From Aquipluma nitroreducens (lineage in GTDB: Bacteria > Bacteroidota > Bacteroidia > Bacteroidales > Prolixibacteraceae), in assembly GCF_009689585.1 (NCBI RefSeq), contig NZ_AP018694.1, positions 4,951,501 through 5,015,500 of the forward strand: 64,000 nucleotides of DNA, written 5' to 3'. Shown piece by piece: positions 56,895 through 64,000 of the stretch. Below the pieces are notes generated by a model, which saw only the letters and a list, made by a program, of their open reading frames with translations, made no database searches and was not told the DNA's origin. A program made the position numbers and the translations under genes. Each line of letters opens with the position of its first letter. The first letter of the stretch is position 1.

Positions 56895-57518
56895 TTAGCA
56901 ACCGCCTCCCGATTTGGCTTCCGGCGCTTTTCTGATGACTTTGACTTTTACAGGAGCTTTCGCCGCAACCGGAGTTTCTGATGTTTGTCCGGCTCCGGTA
57001 AAATATTGGCGGGCAGCATTTCTGAAACTCATCAGGTCAAGGTCAGCCGACGATGCCGTTGAAGAAACCTCGCCGGGTTTGATGATCGTATTGTACCATT
57101 CGTTCAAACCACCTTTCAGGATATATAACCGATTGATTGAATAGCGTGTGCCAAGTAGCCAGGCTTTTTCAGCCATCAGATCAGAGTTGGAATACAATAT
57201 TTTATCTTTCCCGGGTTGGTTAAGCAATTCGAGAGTGGTGGCCGAAAGCAGCGAATCGGGTTGAATGTTGATTGCCCCGGGCAAGGCGAATGCTTTAAAC
57301 TCATTAGCCGGACGAAGATCGATGAGCAACAATGTCGGATCGTTTTCGATGATTCGGTGAGTAACCAAATCAACCGAAAGGTACCTCGACTTTTCGGTAA
57401 TTGCCGACAATAAAGCTTTCGGATCGGTTTCTTTTAAATCTTTTTTTTTCGGCAGAACAACCAGTCCCAAGGCCAAAACAATCAGAAGAACAGCAAGTAT
57501 GGTGTATTTTCTTTCCAT
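56895..57518 (-). CDS. Membrane-anchored, catalytic-Cys-less rhodanese protein with SGGGC tail (2)
   Basis: 207 residues: anchor helix (ILAVLLIVLALGLVVLP, residues about 7-23), rhodanese fold (LLLIDLRPANEFKAFALPGA; GGLNEWYN) with Ser where the catalytic Cys should be (KILYSNSDLMAEKAW). A longer linker follows, then a tail VKVKVIRKAPEAKSGGGC almost the same as that of the next gene. The duplicated design, the same missing Cys and the same C-terminal Cys argue for a functional tail and not decay. It lies 14 bp after the YedE gene in the operon. Probably faces the periplasm. Confidence 0.8.
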   Translation of the reverse strand: MERKYTILAVLLIVLALGLVVLPKKKDLKETDPKALLSAITEKSRYLSVDLVTHRIIENDPTLLLIDLRPANEFKAFALPGAINIQPDSLLSATTLELLNQPGKDKILYSNSDLMAEKAWLLGTRYSINRLYILKGGLNEWYNTIIKPGEVSSTASSADLDLMSFRNAARQYFTGAGQTSETPVAAKAPVKVKVIRKAPEAKSGGGC

Positions 57519-57532
57519 GATTTTTCAGGGGA

Positions 57533-58126
57533 TTAATATTCTACTTTTTTAACTTTCTTCTGAACCCATGCTGCTCCGAAGAACATGCCCACGGCTGCCA
57601 AAACAAGAAAGAACGTAAACAGTTCGGGTGAAATTCCGAAGACTGAATTAATCATTTTTGCGCCTTGCGAGCCGCTGTAATACATGTTTTCGAATATTGG
57701 AAATGATTCAGAAAACAGAAACACGCCAAGGAACATCCCACCGAAAAATACAAGTCCGTCGAGTCGGCCAACTGCTGCTGCACACAAACTGGTTCCGGGG
57801 CAAAAACCACCCATCGAGAATCCAATTCCCATGATAATTCCGCCAACAATAGCCGAAGTTAAAAAGGTTGGCTGAATGTAGAGCAATGTGTAATCGACAA
57901 GGCCGAAGTAGCTTAGGTAAAGTAAACCCATTGAAGCTACAATGGCCGCGGTAAAGAACACCTTTACAACCACAAAGTCGTAGCCGAAAAATGTGCCTAT
58001 AATTTTGCGGGATGAAGAAAATCCTGAAGATTCGAGCGCAAAGCCAAAACCCATACCGATTAATACGGCAAATATATTGTCCCATGCCTGGGATACAATT
58101 CCTGATGAAATGATTGGTCCGATCAT
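57533..58126 (-). CDS. YeeE/YedE family sulfur transporter subunit (1)
   Basis: 197 residues with about five membrane helices (Sulf_transp family). Characteristic segments are FAVLIGMGFGFALESSGF, MGIGFSMGGFCPGTSLCAAA (cysteines in the half-repeat signature, about residue 108-118) and GRLDGLVFFGGMFLGV. Family members import thiosulfate or sulfane sulfur by passing it along cysteines. Full-length YeeE has about 350 residues and two halves; here two half-size genes are encoded in tandem, so they probably form a heterodimer. It lies 18 bp from its partner. Together they may move sulfur across the inner membrane. Confidence 0.85.
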   Translation of the reverse strand: MIGPIISSGIVSQAWDNIFAVLIGMGFGFALESSGFSSSRKIIGTFFGYDFVVVKVFFTAAIVASMGLLYLSYFGLVDYTLLYIQPTFLTSAIVGGIIMGIGFSMGGFCPGTSLCAAAVGRLDGLVFFGGMFLGVFLFSESFPIFENMYYSGSQGAKMINSVFGISPELFTFFLVLAAVGMFFGAAWVQKKVKKVEY

Positions 58127-58144
58127 AATTTTTAGCTTAAATAG

Positions 58145-58672
58145 TTAAATCCAGTTTTTACGGAGAATCCATGCCACAACAAAGGCAGTTCCGAAAATAG
58201 CAACCATGGTGATGTAACCTCCGAACGATAAAACAGCCATTCCGCTTAACGCTGCCCCACTGGTACATCCTCGGGCAAGTTGCGCGCCAAATCCAAAAAC
58301 GAGTCCTCCCCCCAACGCAAACCAAAGTCGGCGACGCGAGGTGATTTTAGGCGAATGTTCAACTTTCATTTTCAGGCGATTAAAAACAATTCCCGAAATA
58401 AAAGCCCCTGCTAAGACTCCAAGTACTTCATAAATTAGCCAGTTGTTCATCGGTCTATTGTCGCCACCGGCAAACTGACTGTAATATGCCGATTTTTCAA
58501 CATGTTGCGGTGCAACTGCATTTACCGTTGCAGCAACCGTATTTTTTACGGCTCCACTGGCTCCAACTCCACGGCCCGAAATGTAAAACGAAAGTAAAAG
58601 AACAGTTCCAAGTATCACTCCACCCAAATAAGGATTGAGGTAGAATGATCCGTCGTTTTTTATCTTCTTCAT
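58145..58672 (-). CDS. YeeE/YedE family sulfur transporter subunit (2)
   Basis: 175 residues. The N-terminal helix (LGGVILGTVLLLSFYISGRG) precedes a periplasmic loop. Helices then include LRLARGCTSGAALSG-type sequence (QLARGCTSGAALSGMAVLSF), where the Cys sits in the conserved family signature. It is the other half of the pair with the gene at 57533; the two align as inverted-repeat halves of one YeeE. It follows NrfD by 60 bp in the sulfur operon. Substrate (thiosulfate or polysulfide sulfur) is inferred. Confidence 0.84.
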   Translation of the reverse strand: MKKIKNDGSFYLNPYLGGVILGTVLLLSFYISGRGVGASGAVKNTVAATVNAVAPQHVEKSAYYSQFAGGDNRPMNNWLIYEVLGVLAGAFISGIVFNRLKMKVEHSPKITSRRRLWFALGGGLVFGFGAQLARGCTSGAALSGMAVLSFGGYITMVAIFGTAFVVAWILRKNWI

Positions 58673-58732
58673 TGTTGTGTATTTTATATTTTCAAAATGT
58701 TGCGTGTTTCGGATTTTTAGCCCGTAACCCGA

Positions 58733-59674
58733 TCAGTATAAATATCTTGTAATTTGGCCAGCTTCAACCATCAGAAACCTGAAGATCAATCCTCCTATAA
58801 GAATTAGCACAGCAGGTACAGCAATTGGTACTTTATAGCCTTTCAGTTCAAAAACTTCAAGTACAGCAGGGAATATCAGGCCAAGAATTACAACGAATGC
58901 AAAGAATGGAGCTGTGAATTTTCCTCCCAGGAATAGGTTTGCAGCATTAATCTGGACTTCTGACCCTGCCAGAAAGCCCATGAATAAATGGATAATAAAG
59001 AACAGTTCTACGATAATCAGTAGAATGTCAATTCTTCCCATAATCTTTCGCTCTTTGTGATCTTTACTCATTAGCATGATGACAGCCGCGGCAGTTGACA
59101 TTCCGGAGACCAAAAACAGTGGCCCGAGAATCGATGTATTCCATAAGGGACGGGCATTGAAAGCTGACAATAGTATTCCAGTATAAATACCAAGAATGAT
59201 AGCATAAATAGCCATTGGCCACGCAATGATTTTTCTGTTTTTAATTAACCAGGCTTCTATTGTATTCAGAATCTTGAATTTCCAATCCCAATTTGGAAAT
59301 GCCTCTTTAACGTAACTGGCTGACCAAAGAATAGAGATTGGTGTGATGATCATTAAAACCCATGAACCCCAGCCCATTGGCGATTCCAAACGAATGGTCG
59401 TGTAAAGTTGCCAGAAGTAAAGTTTGTGTTTCAAGTCAAGAAACAGAAAGAAAAGTCCTAGCATCAATATAAAAGGAACGAGTAATGGTGCTTTCTTGAC
59501 TGTGGCTTCCATTTTGTTTTCCTTGCCCATGATGGTGAAAAAGCTGGCAAAGAATAGGATTCCGGCTGCCAAACCACCCAGAAACAGGTAGCCTGGAATC
59601 TGCCAGTGCCATATATTTAGATAAGGATCTATATTTGGAATGTTGCGTCCGCTTGCGAATAATTCTTCTTTCAT
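58733..59674 (-). CDS. NrfD/PsrC-type polysulfide-reductase membrane subunit
   Basis: 313 residues with eight to nine helices of the NrfD family. It starts with WHWQIPGYLFLGGLAAGILF (conserved quinol-site region), then WQLYTTIRLESPMGWGSWVL, RPLWNTSILGPLFLVSGMST and GGKFTAPFFAFVVILGLIFP. It exchanges electrons with menaquinone on behalf of the FeS and Mo subunits. It is transcribed after the FeS subunit; the 158-bp gap between them contains paired ACCACATAG repeats, which may be a processing or transcriptional boundary. Confidence 0.88.
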   Translation of the reverse strand: MKEELFASGRNIPNIDPYLNIWHWQIPGYLFLGGLAAGILFFASFFTIMGKENKMEATVKKAPLLVPFILMLGLFFLFLDLKHKLYFWQLYTTIRLESPMGWGSWVLMIITPISILWSASYVKEAFPNWDWKFKILNTIEAWLIKNRKIIAWPMAIYAIILGIYTGILLSAFNARPLWNTSILGPLFLVSGMSTAAAVIMLMSKDHKERKIMGRIDILLIIVELFFIIHLFMGFLAGSEVQINAANLFLGGKFTAPFFAFVVILGLIFPAVLEVFELKGYKVPIAVPAVLILIGGLIFRFLMVEAGQITRYLY

Positions 59675-59688
59675 AGTATGTTATTTTG

Positions 59689-59821
59689 AACCACATAGAG
59701 CACATAGTTTATTTTTGTAACGCAATTGTGTGTATATGTGGTTGATTTTCATTTTGGTATAGTTTTATTTTTGTAACAGAAAATAGGTTTTAAATTTTTT
59801 TTCTATGTGTTCTATGTGGTT
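59689..59821. repeat. ACCACATAG inverted repeat pair between FeS subunit and NrfD
   Basis: AACCACATAGAGCACATAG (59689-59707) and, inverted, CTATGTGTTCTATGTGGTT (59803-59821) bracket 95 bp. TTTATTTTTGTAAC appears twice between them. The same arms recur at 63329-63375, so this is an interspersed palindromic repeat. Confidence 0.7.
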
Positions 59822-59832
59822 AATTATTGGGT

Positions 59833-60366
59833 TTATACCAGATAAAATATCTGTGGTTTGGTACCTGCTTCAGGAGCCAGTGATTTGAATTTACGGTTCT
59901 TCAGCACGTTTACAATTTTCGAATTTGGATCGTCGAGGTCGCCAAAATTCATGCAACTGGTTGGGCAAACACTCACACAGGCAGGATTTTTCCCTTCACG
60001 AACCCGGTGAATGCAAAAAGTGCATTTGTCAACGTATCCATCCGGATGCGAGTAGCGCGCATCGTACGGGCAGGCTTGGATGCAGGCTCCGCAGCCGATG
60101 CACTTGTCGTGATCAACCAAAACAATTCCGCCATCTTCGAAATGACTTGCTCCGGTTGGGCAGCATCGAACACATGGAGAATTGTCACAATGATTGCAAC
60201 GTTCGGTGCGAAGTTCGATGCTTACATTCGGGTAAGTTCCGTCAACAACTTCAACCACCCAATCGCGGCAGAAACCTACCGGTACATTGTTTTCGGTCTG
60301 ACAGGCTACCACGCAATCGCTGCAGCCTACACATTTCCGGGTATCAATAGCCATTGCATATCTCAT
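59833..60366 (-). CDS. Four-cluster ferredoxin subunit (PsrB/NrfC/PhsB-like)
   Basis: 177 residues with four 4Fe-4S cysteine sets: CVGCSDCVVAC, CNHCDNSPCVRCC, CIGCGACIQACP and CTFCIHRVREGKNPAC with a final CPTSC. It is the electron-transfer subunit between the Mo enzyme and NrfD. Its start overlaps the stop of the catalytic-subunit gene by 4 bp (ATGA), so the two are translationally coupled. It carries no Tat signal; it likely hitchhikes with the catalytic subunit. Confidence 0.92.
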   Translation of the reverse strand: MRYAMAIDTRKCVGCSDCVVACQTENNVPVGFCRDWVVEVVDGTYPNVSIELRTERCNHCDNSPCVRCCPTGASHFEDGGIVLVDHDKCIGCGACIQACPYDARYSHPDGYVDKCTFCIHRVREGKNPACVSVCPTSCMNFGDLDDPNSKIVNVLKNRKFKSLAPEAGTKPQIFYLV

Positions 60367-62603
60367 AGTTTAGCCTCCTTTTTAGGTTCGTCTTTCAAAA
60401 ATGTGACGAAATTTCCACGCATTCCGGTTCCGCCCATGATTGGGTCAATCGCCACATCGGTTATTAATTCAGTATCGTTTACACCACGTCCAAATGCATA
60501 CGTCAGCGGTTTATGATGGTGTCCAAAGCCATGTACAATGTACACTGAATCCCATCGGATGCGCTCTGTAACCCTCACTTTAACTGAAAAATTGGAAACT
60601 ACGCCATCCTGATTTTTCAACCAAACATACTGGTCTTTTTTCAGTCCCCACAATTCAGCAACCTGAGGATTTACCCAGACTGCATTTTCGGGCATCAGCG
60701 CTACCAGATTTCGGTTATTGGCCGTACGACTGAAAGTGTGCATCGGTGCACGTCCGTATATCAGACGGTAAAAGCCTTCCTCTGGTTGGGCATGAGCCGT
60801 AAATTTTGGCATTGAATCGAATCCTGCTTCTTCCAGTTCCTTTGAAAATAATTGTATTTTTCCTGAAGCGGTCTTGAATTTATGATCAGAATCAGGTAAA
60901 ATGTAAGCTGGAGTTTTTCGAGCATATTTTTTCACCCCGATACGCTCCATTTCTTCGAGCGACAGACCCAGTTGTTTCAATTGCCAGTCAATTACTTCTT
61001 TGAAATCGGTAAAGTTAAAATAAGCCCCAAGTCCAAGGCGTTCGCCGATTTGTTTGGCAATCCACCAGGCTGGTTTTGATTCGTACATCGGTTCAACCGC
61101 CGGCATTCGCAGCACAAGCGTTGGTTCGCGGTGTGGTGTGGCGCGCAGATCGTCATACCGTTCAAGGTAAGTACATTCAGGCAAAACCACATCGGCATAT
61201 CCAGTAATTTCCATTGGCATGGTATCAACCACCACCAGTAATTCGAGCGATTGCATGGCTTTCATCAATTGCTCTTTCAGCGGTATCGAAACGATGAGGT
61301 TTGTTCCTGAAACTATCCAGCCTTTTATCGGATGAGTATTTCCTTCCGCAGGAATAGATGCTTCTATTATTGTATTTGTAATTGATTCTTTAGCTAACGG
61401 ATATCTTCCGTTAAGAGTGTCTTGCCACGACCAGCTAGGTTTTGGATAGGCCGGGTGCGGAAAATCAGGAACTTTAATACCTTCTTTGAAGAAAATTCCT
61501 CCGCGGTTTCCCCACGATCCCAGCAAGGCGTTCAGGATTGCAATTGCCCGCGAACGTTGAACATCGTCGCCGTACCAACTGGTGTGGCGTCCGGGGTGTA
61601 TTATTGTAGCTGGCGCAGCGTTGGCCATTTCACGGGCAGTATTGCGGATAACTTCAGGTTTAATGGTTGTAATTCCATACGCCCATTCCGGAGTGAAACT
61701 TCGAACATGTTCTTTCAGTTCGTTGAAACCTTCAGCATATTTGGCTACATATTCTTTATTGTAAAGATCGTTATAGATGAGTACGTGAATCCACGATAGC
61801 AAGAGAGCCAGATCGGTCGATGGTTTAATAGGTAACCAGTATTTCGATTTACTTGCGGCTGTTGATAAGCGTGGATCGACAGTTATGATGGTAGCTCCTT
61901 TGTCGATGGCTTCCGACATTTCCTGAACCTGCCCGTTGTGCATGTTCTCGCCGATGTGTGATCCGATCAGCACGAGACATCGAGTATCGCGGATGTCAGT
62001 TACTTCCGGACTGCTCACCGATTCACCGAAAGTGAGTTCGAAACCCGTATCGCGAGGACCACGGCATTGAGCAAACGAAGGGGCTGTTACGTTATTTGAG
62101 CCATAAGCATTGAGCAATTGTGTAAAATATTTGCCTGAACTTCCGTGGTTGAATAGCGCCATGCTTTCCGGGCCATCTTTCTCAGCAATTTCCTTCATTT
62201 TTTTAGCGATGAAATCAAACGCTTCTTCCCAACTTGCTTCACGATAGGTTTGTTCCCCATTTTTGGTAATACGAATCAGGGGCGTTTTTAAACGATCAGG
62301 ATCCGAAAACATTCCGACACCGCCTGTTCCGCGTGGGCAAAGACGACCGTTACATTGCGGATCGTCAGCATTTCCTGTAATTTTCTGAATTTGGCCTTCG
62401 GTTGTAACATGTGCCCATCCGGCACATTTCCAGAAACAAACTTCACAATAGGTGGAAACCTTTTTCAATATGGGAGCCGATTTTAATCCTCCTGAAAGTT
62501 TTTTTGAAGAAGATCCTACGGCCCAATTCATTGTGCCACCTGCAATTGCAGTAGCGCCTAACCCTAATGAACCAATTTTTATAAAATTCCTCCGCGTATG
62601 CAT
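60363..62603 (-). CDS. Molybdopterin oxidoreductase, thiosulfate/polysulfide reductase-like (PhsA/PsrA)
   Basis: 746 residues: Tat signal (HTRRNFIKIGSLGLGATAIA), then a 4Fe-4S site (CEVCFWKC...GRLCPRG, about residues 50-95), molybdopterin domains (FNHGSSGKYFTQLLNAYGS, APSFAQCRGPRDTGFE with a Cys as the likely Mo ligand, IVSGTNLIVSIPL) and the C-terminal dinucleotide-binding domain (RLIYGRAPMHTFSRTANN, WVNPQVAELWGLKKDQYV). It should reduce thiosulfate, polysulfide or a related oxyanion in the periplasm. Other family substrates (arsenate, tetrathionate) are possible. It is the first gene of the seven-gene operon, 70 bp after a canonical promoter. Confidence 0.87.
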   Translation of the reverse strand: MHTRRNFIKIGSLGLGATAIAGGTMNWAVGSSSKKLSGGLKSAPILKKVSTYCEVCFWKCAGWAHVTTEGQIQKITGNADDPQCNGRLCPRGTGGVGMFSDPDRLKTPLIRITKNGEQTYREASWEEAFDFIAKKMKEIAEKDGPESMALFNHGSSGKYFTQLLNAYGSNNVTAPSFAQCRGPRDTGFELTFGESVSSPEVTDIRDTRCLVLIGSHIGENMHNGQVQEMSEAIDKGATIITVDPRLSTAASKSKYWLPIKPSTDLALLLSWIHVLIYNDLYNKEYVAKYAEGFNELKEHVRSFTPEWAYGITTIKPEVIRNTAREMANAAPATIIHPGRHTSWYGDDVQRSRAIAILNALLGSWGNRGGIFFKEGIKVPDFPHPAYPKPSWSWQDTLNGRYPLAKESITNTIIEASIPAEGNTHPIKGWIVSGTNLIVSIPLKEQLMKAMQSLELLVVVDTMPMEITGYADVVLPECTYLERYDDLRATPHREPTLVLRMPAVEPMYESKPAWWIAKQIGERLGLGAYFNFTDFKEVIDWQLKQLGLSLEEMERIGVKKYARKTPAYILPDSDHKFKTASGKIQLFSKELEEAGFDSMPKFTAHAQPEEGFYRLIYGRAPMHTFSRTANNRNLVALMPENAVWVNPQVAELWGLKKDQYVWLKNQDGVVSNFSVKVRVTERIRWDSVYIVHGFGHHHKPLTYAFGRGVNDTELITDVAIDPIMGGTGMRGNFVTFLKDEPKKEAKL

Positions 62604-62672
62604 TTTGCTGATATTTAGAGTTTTGTGGAATCGTTTTGATCGTAATCAAAATCGTTACGACTATGATTTAAA

Positions 62673-62703
62673 CAAAAGTACTTGATTGCTTGGGTTTAGC
62701 AAA
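62673..62703 (-). promoter_or_regulatory. Promoter of the sulfur operon
   Basis: On the minus strand TTTG (62700-62703), 19 nt, then TACTTTTG (62673-62680): the TTTG-N19-TAnnTTTG consensus of the Bacteroidota primary sigma factor. It gives a leader of about 60 nt. A direct repeat ATCAGATTATCAGAT near 62754-62769 could bind a regulator. Confidence 0.7.
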
Positions 62704-62909
62704 TGACTTTTACTCTAAATATATAGATAATTGCAGGTATTCTATTAATTATCAGATTATCAGATAGATATGTGGTATTTAATTGTCTCATATAATTTTA
62801 TGAGGTCAGTCATGTAGAAAACTGATCTAACGCAGTTTTTGAAAATAAAATGGATAAGCTTGGTTCAGTTATAAAAGTTGTAGATTTGAATCGCTGAATG
62901 TTATTTATA

Positions 62910-63338
62910 ATGGGAATACAAAAACCGATATCGCGAAATACATTTTTTCGAGTTATGTCAGGCTTGATTTTGGGGCTGTTTGGCTGGATTTGGTATCGGC
63001 TTTCAGGCTTTCAAATTGAACATGAGAACCGAATGGAGTACCGGCACGGTCTGGATTTGCCGATGGGATTGAGCTATTACGAAAAATATTACCTGTTCAG
63101 GAGCGATCAATCGGTAAGGGCTTTCTTGACTAAATGTACCCATGCCGGATGCCGCATCGGTTTGGGAACAGAAACAACTTTGCAATGCAATTGCCATGGT
63201 TCCCAATTTGATGCTAAAACCGGAAATCCACTGAAAGGCCCTGCCATTAAACCACTTCAGGAAATTGAATGCCGGTATGATGAAAAGAATGGTCAATGGG
63301 TGGTGAGGATGAAAGAAAAATCAGTAAAAACCACATAG
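62910..63338 (+). CDS. Rieske [2Fe-2S] protein
   Basis: 142 residues from ATG 62910 (12 bp shorter than the first ATG). The N-terminal hydrophobic anchor (FFRVMSGLILGLFGWIWYRL) is followed by a Rieske domain. CTHAGC (near 76-81) and CNCHGSQF (near 97-104) supply two Cys and two His. It is small, as in quinol-oxidising Rieske/cytochrome b complexes. It is transcribed away from the sulfur operon and 48 bp before cytochrome b, so probably forms a cytochrome bc-type complex with it. The electron acceptor is unknown. Confidence 0.9.
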   Translation: MGIQKPISRNTFFRVMSGLILGLFGWIWYRLSGFQIEHENRMEYRHGLDLPMGLSYYEKYYLFRSDQSVRAFLTKCTHAGCRIGLGTETTLQCNCHGSQFDAKTGNPLKGPAIKPLQEIECRYDEKNGQWVVRMKEKSVKTT

Positions 63339-63375
63339 AACACATAGCTAAATTTTCTATGTGCCCTATGTGGTT
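63329..63375. repeat. ACCACATAG palindrome between Rieske and cytochrome b genes
   Basis: AACCACATAGAACACATAG (63329-63347) faces CTATGTGCCCTATGTGGTT (63357-63375) over a 9-nt spacer. Same element type as at 59689-59821. It also overlaps the end of the Rieske gene. Confidence 0.7.
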
Positions 63376-63386
63376 CAACAATATAC

Positions 63387-64000
63387 ATGATGCGCCTACA
63401 AAAAGTAAAGAAGTTTCTACAATTTGATACGGCAGGATGGATCGCCAGTTCATCGCTGCTGATCTGTGCCGTTAGTGGAATTTTACTGGCCATTCCTTAC
63501 GATTTTACACATGCGCATCAGTCTGTTTCTGAACTGCTTTTATACAATCCCGCCGGATCGCTGGTTCGTAACCTGCATTACTGGAGTGCACAGTTGTTTT
63601 TTATTTTTTCGGTTATCCATGTGTACGACCACATGTCAAAATCTACAGAAACCAATGTTCGAAATCGTCGTACCTGGCTGATTCTATGCCTTGCGCTGGG
63701 TTTTATGGGTTACGAAATGATTTCGGGCTTTATCCTGAAAGGCGATGCTGCGGGGATTCAGGCACAGCGAATTTTAGCTTCGTTGCTCGAATCGGTGCCT
63801 TTTTTCGGGAAACTTTTGAGTTCAGCTTTTACCGGGGTGGGTGAAAATAGTCAGGTTGTTTACATCCAGCATGTGGCTACCGGAACTATTTTGTTATTTA
63901 TCGCCGTTTACGATCATGTAAAAACCATTTGGCCAAAGCGCAAATCCTGGCTTATTGTTTTTTCGATTATTCTGATTCTCAGCGTGCCGTTTCGGGCACC
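63387..64000 (+). CDS. Cytochrome b N-terminal domain protein (partial, cut by window end)
   Basis: An open frame from ATG 63387 (or 63390) runs off the window after 204 codons. It reads MMRLQKVKKFLQFDTAGW, then a first helix ending ILLAIPYDF, and LHYWSAQLFFIFSVIHVYDH with two His spaced as haem ligands. A later YIQHVATGTILLFIAVYDH holds the second His pair. The helices match the N-terminal half of cytochrome b/b6. It follows the Rieske gene by 48 bp and probably encodes its partner. The C-terminal part lies outside the window. Confidence 0.85.
   Translation, partial: MMRLQKVKKFLQFDTAGWIASSSLLICAVSGILLAIPYDFTHAHQSVSELLLYNPAGSLVRNLHYWSAQLFFIFSVIHVYDHMSKSTETNVRNRRTWLILCLALGFMGYEMISGFILKGDAAGIQAQRILASLLESVPFFGKLLSSAFTGVGENSQVVYIQHVATGTILLFIAVYDHVKTIWPKRKSWLIVFSIILILSVPFRA

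Overview
The window is a chromosomal segment from a member of the Bacteroidota, most likely a free-living or sediment Bacteroidales/Marinilabiliales-type organism (the order is my inference). The evidence is paired TonB/PepSY iron genes, DUF5916 outer-membrane proteins, DUF1080 lipoproteins, a family of Tat-exported Gfo/Idh/MocA enzymes, a Bacteroidota-type hexokinase, and promoters of the TAnnTTTG type. No rRNA or tRNA gene was recognised.

Region 1 (1-18.4 kb) is a sugar-oxidation locus on the + strand. Two Gfo/Idh/MocA gene pairs (a tandem duplication with traces of gene conversion) surround a TIM-barrel isomerase. A two-domain DUF1080 lipoprotein, an MFS permease, a divergent NagB-like protein, a DUF5009 acyltransferase-like membrane protein, a DoxX/TIM-barrel fusion, a sixth oxidoreductase (cytoplasmic) and a DUF5916 outer-membrane protein follow. 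The set fits extracytoplasmic C3 oxidation of glycosides followed by cleavage of the 3-keto product. A frameshifted, 3'-truncated IS4-like transposase interrupts it.

Region 2 (18.4-20.9 kb) is a small accessory module. A class II Fic AMP-transferase sits behind a cluster of GAGCCGAAT half-sites, next to a fragment of another Fic-type protein. Two diverged repeats whose 3' ends resemble a tmRNA/tRNA acceptor end flank it.

Region 3 (20.9-34.7 kb) has an iron-uptake set (diflavin reductase, PepSY protein, TonB receptor). It then has a redox cluster in which a CuA cupredoxin domain is fused to a NosR/NapH-like polyferredoxin, beside a COX2-tail-like cytochrome c, an FG-GAP propeller and a TPR protein.

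Region 4 (34.8-45 kb) holds a complete IS3 element with a 3-bp target duplication, ppdK, three tandem promoter/small-RNA/terminator units in the ppdK-clpB gap, clpB, a structured ncRNA (possibly SRP RNA) and an IS110 transposase.

Region 5 (45-56 kb) carries a membrane histidine kinase, a second DUF5916 protein, hexokinase, a META-like lipoprotein, a dicarboxylate symporter, a secreted 49-residue-repeat protein and a glutamine-synthetase-family enzyme.

Region 6 (56-64 kb) is the most striking part. A minus-strand operon encodes a molybdopterin thiosulfate/polysulfide reductase (catalytic, FeS and NrfD subunits), two YeeE/YedE sulfur transporters and two membrane-anchored rhodanese-fold proteins. 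Both rhodaneses lack the catalytic cysteine and end in the same SGGGC tail. A Rieske protein and a cytochrome b (cut by the window edge) diverge from it. I propose a periplasmic sulfur-carrier system using the C-terminal cysteine.
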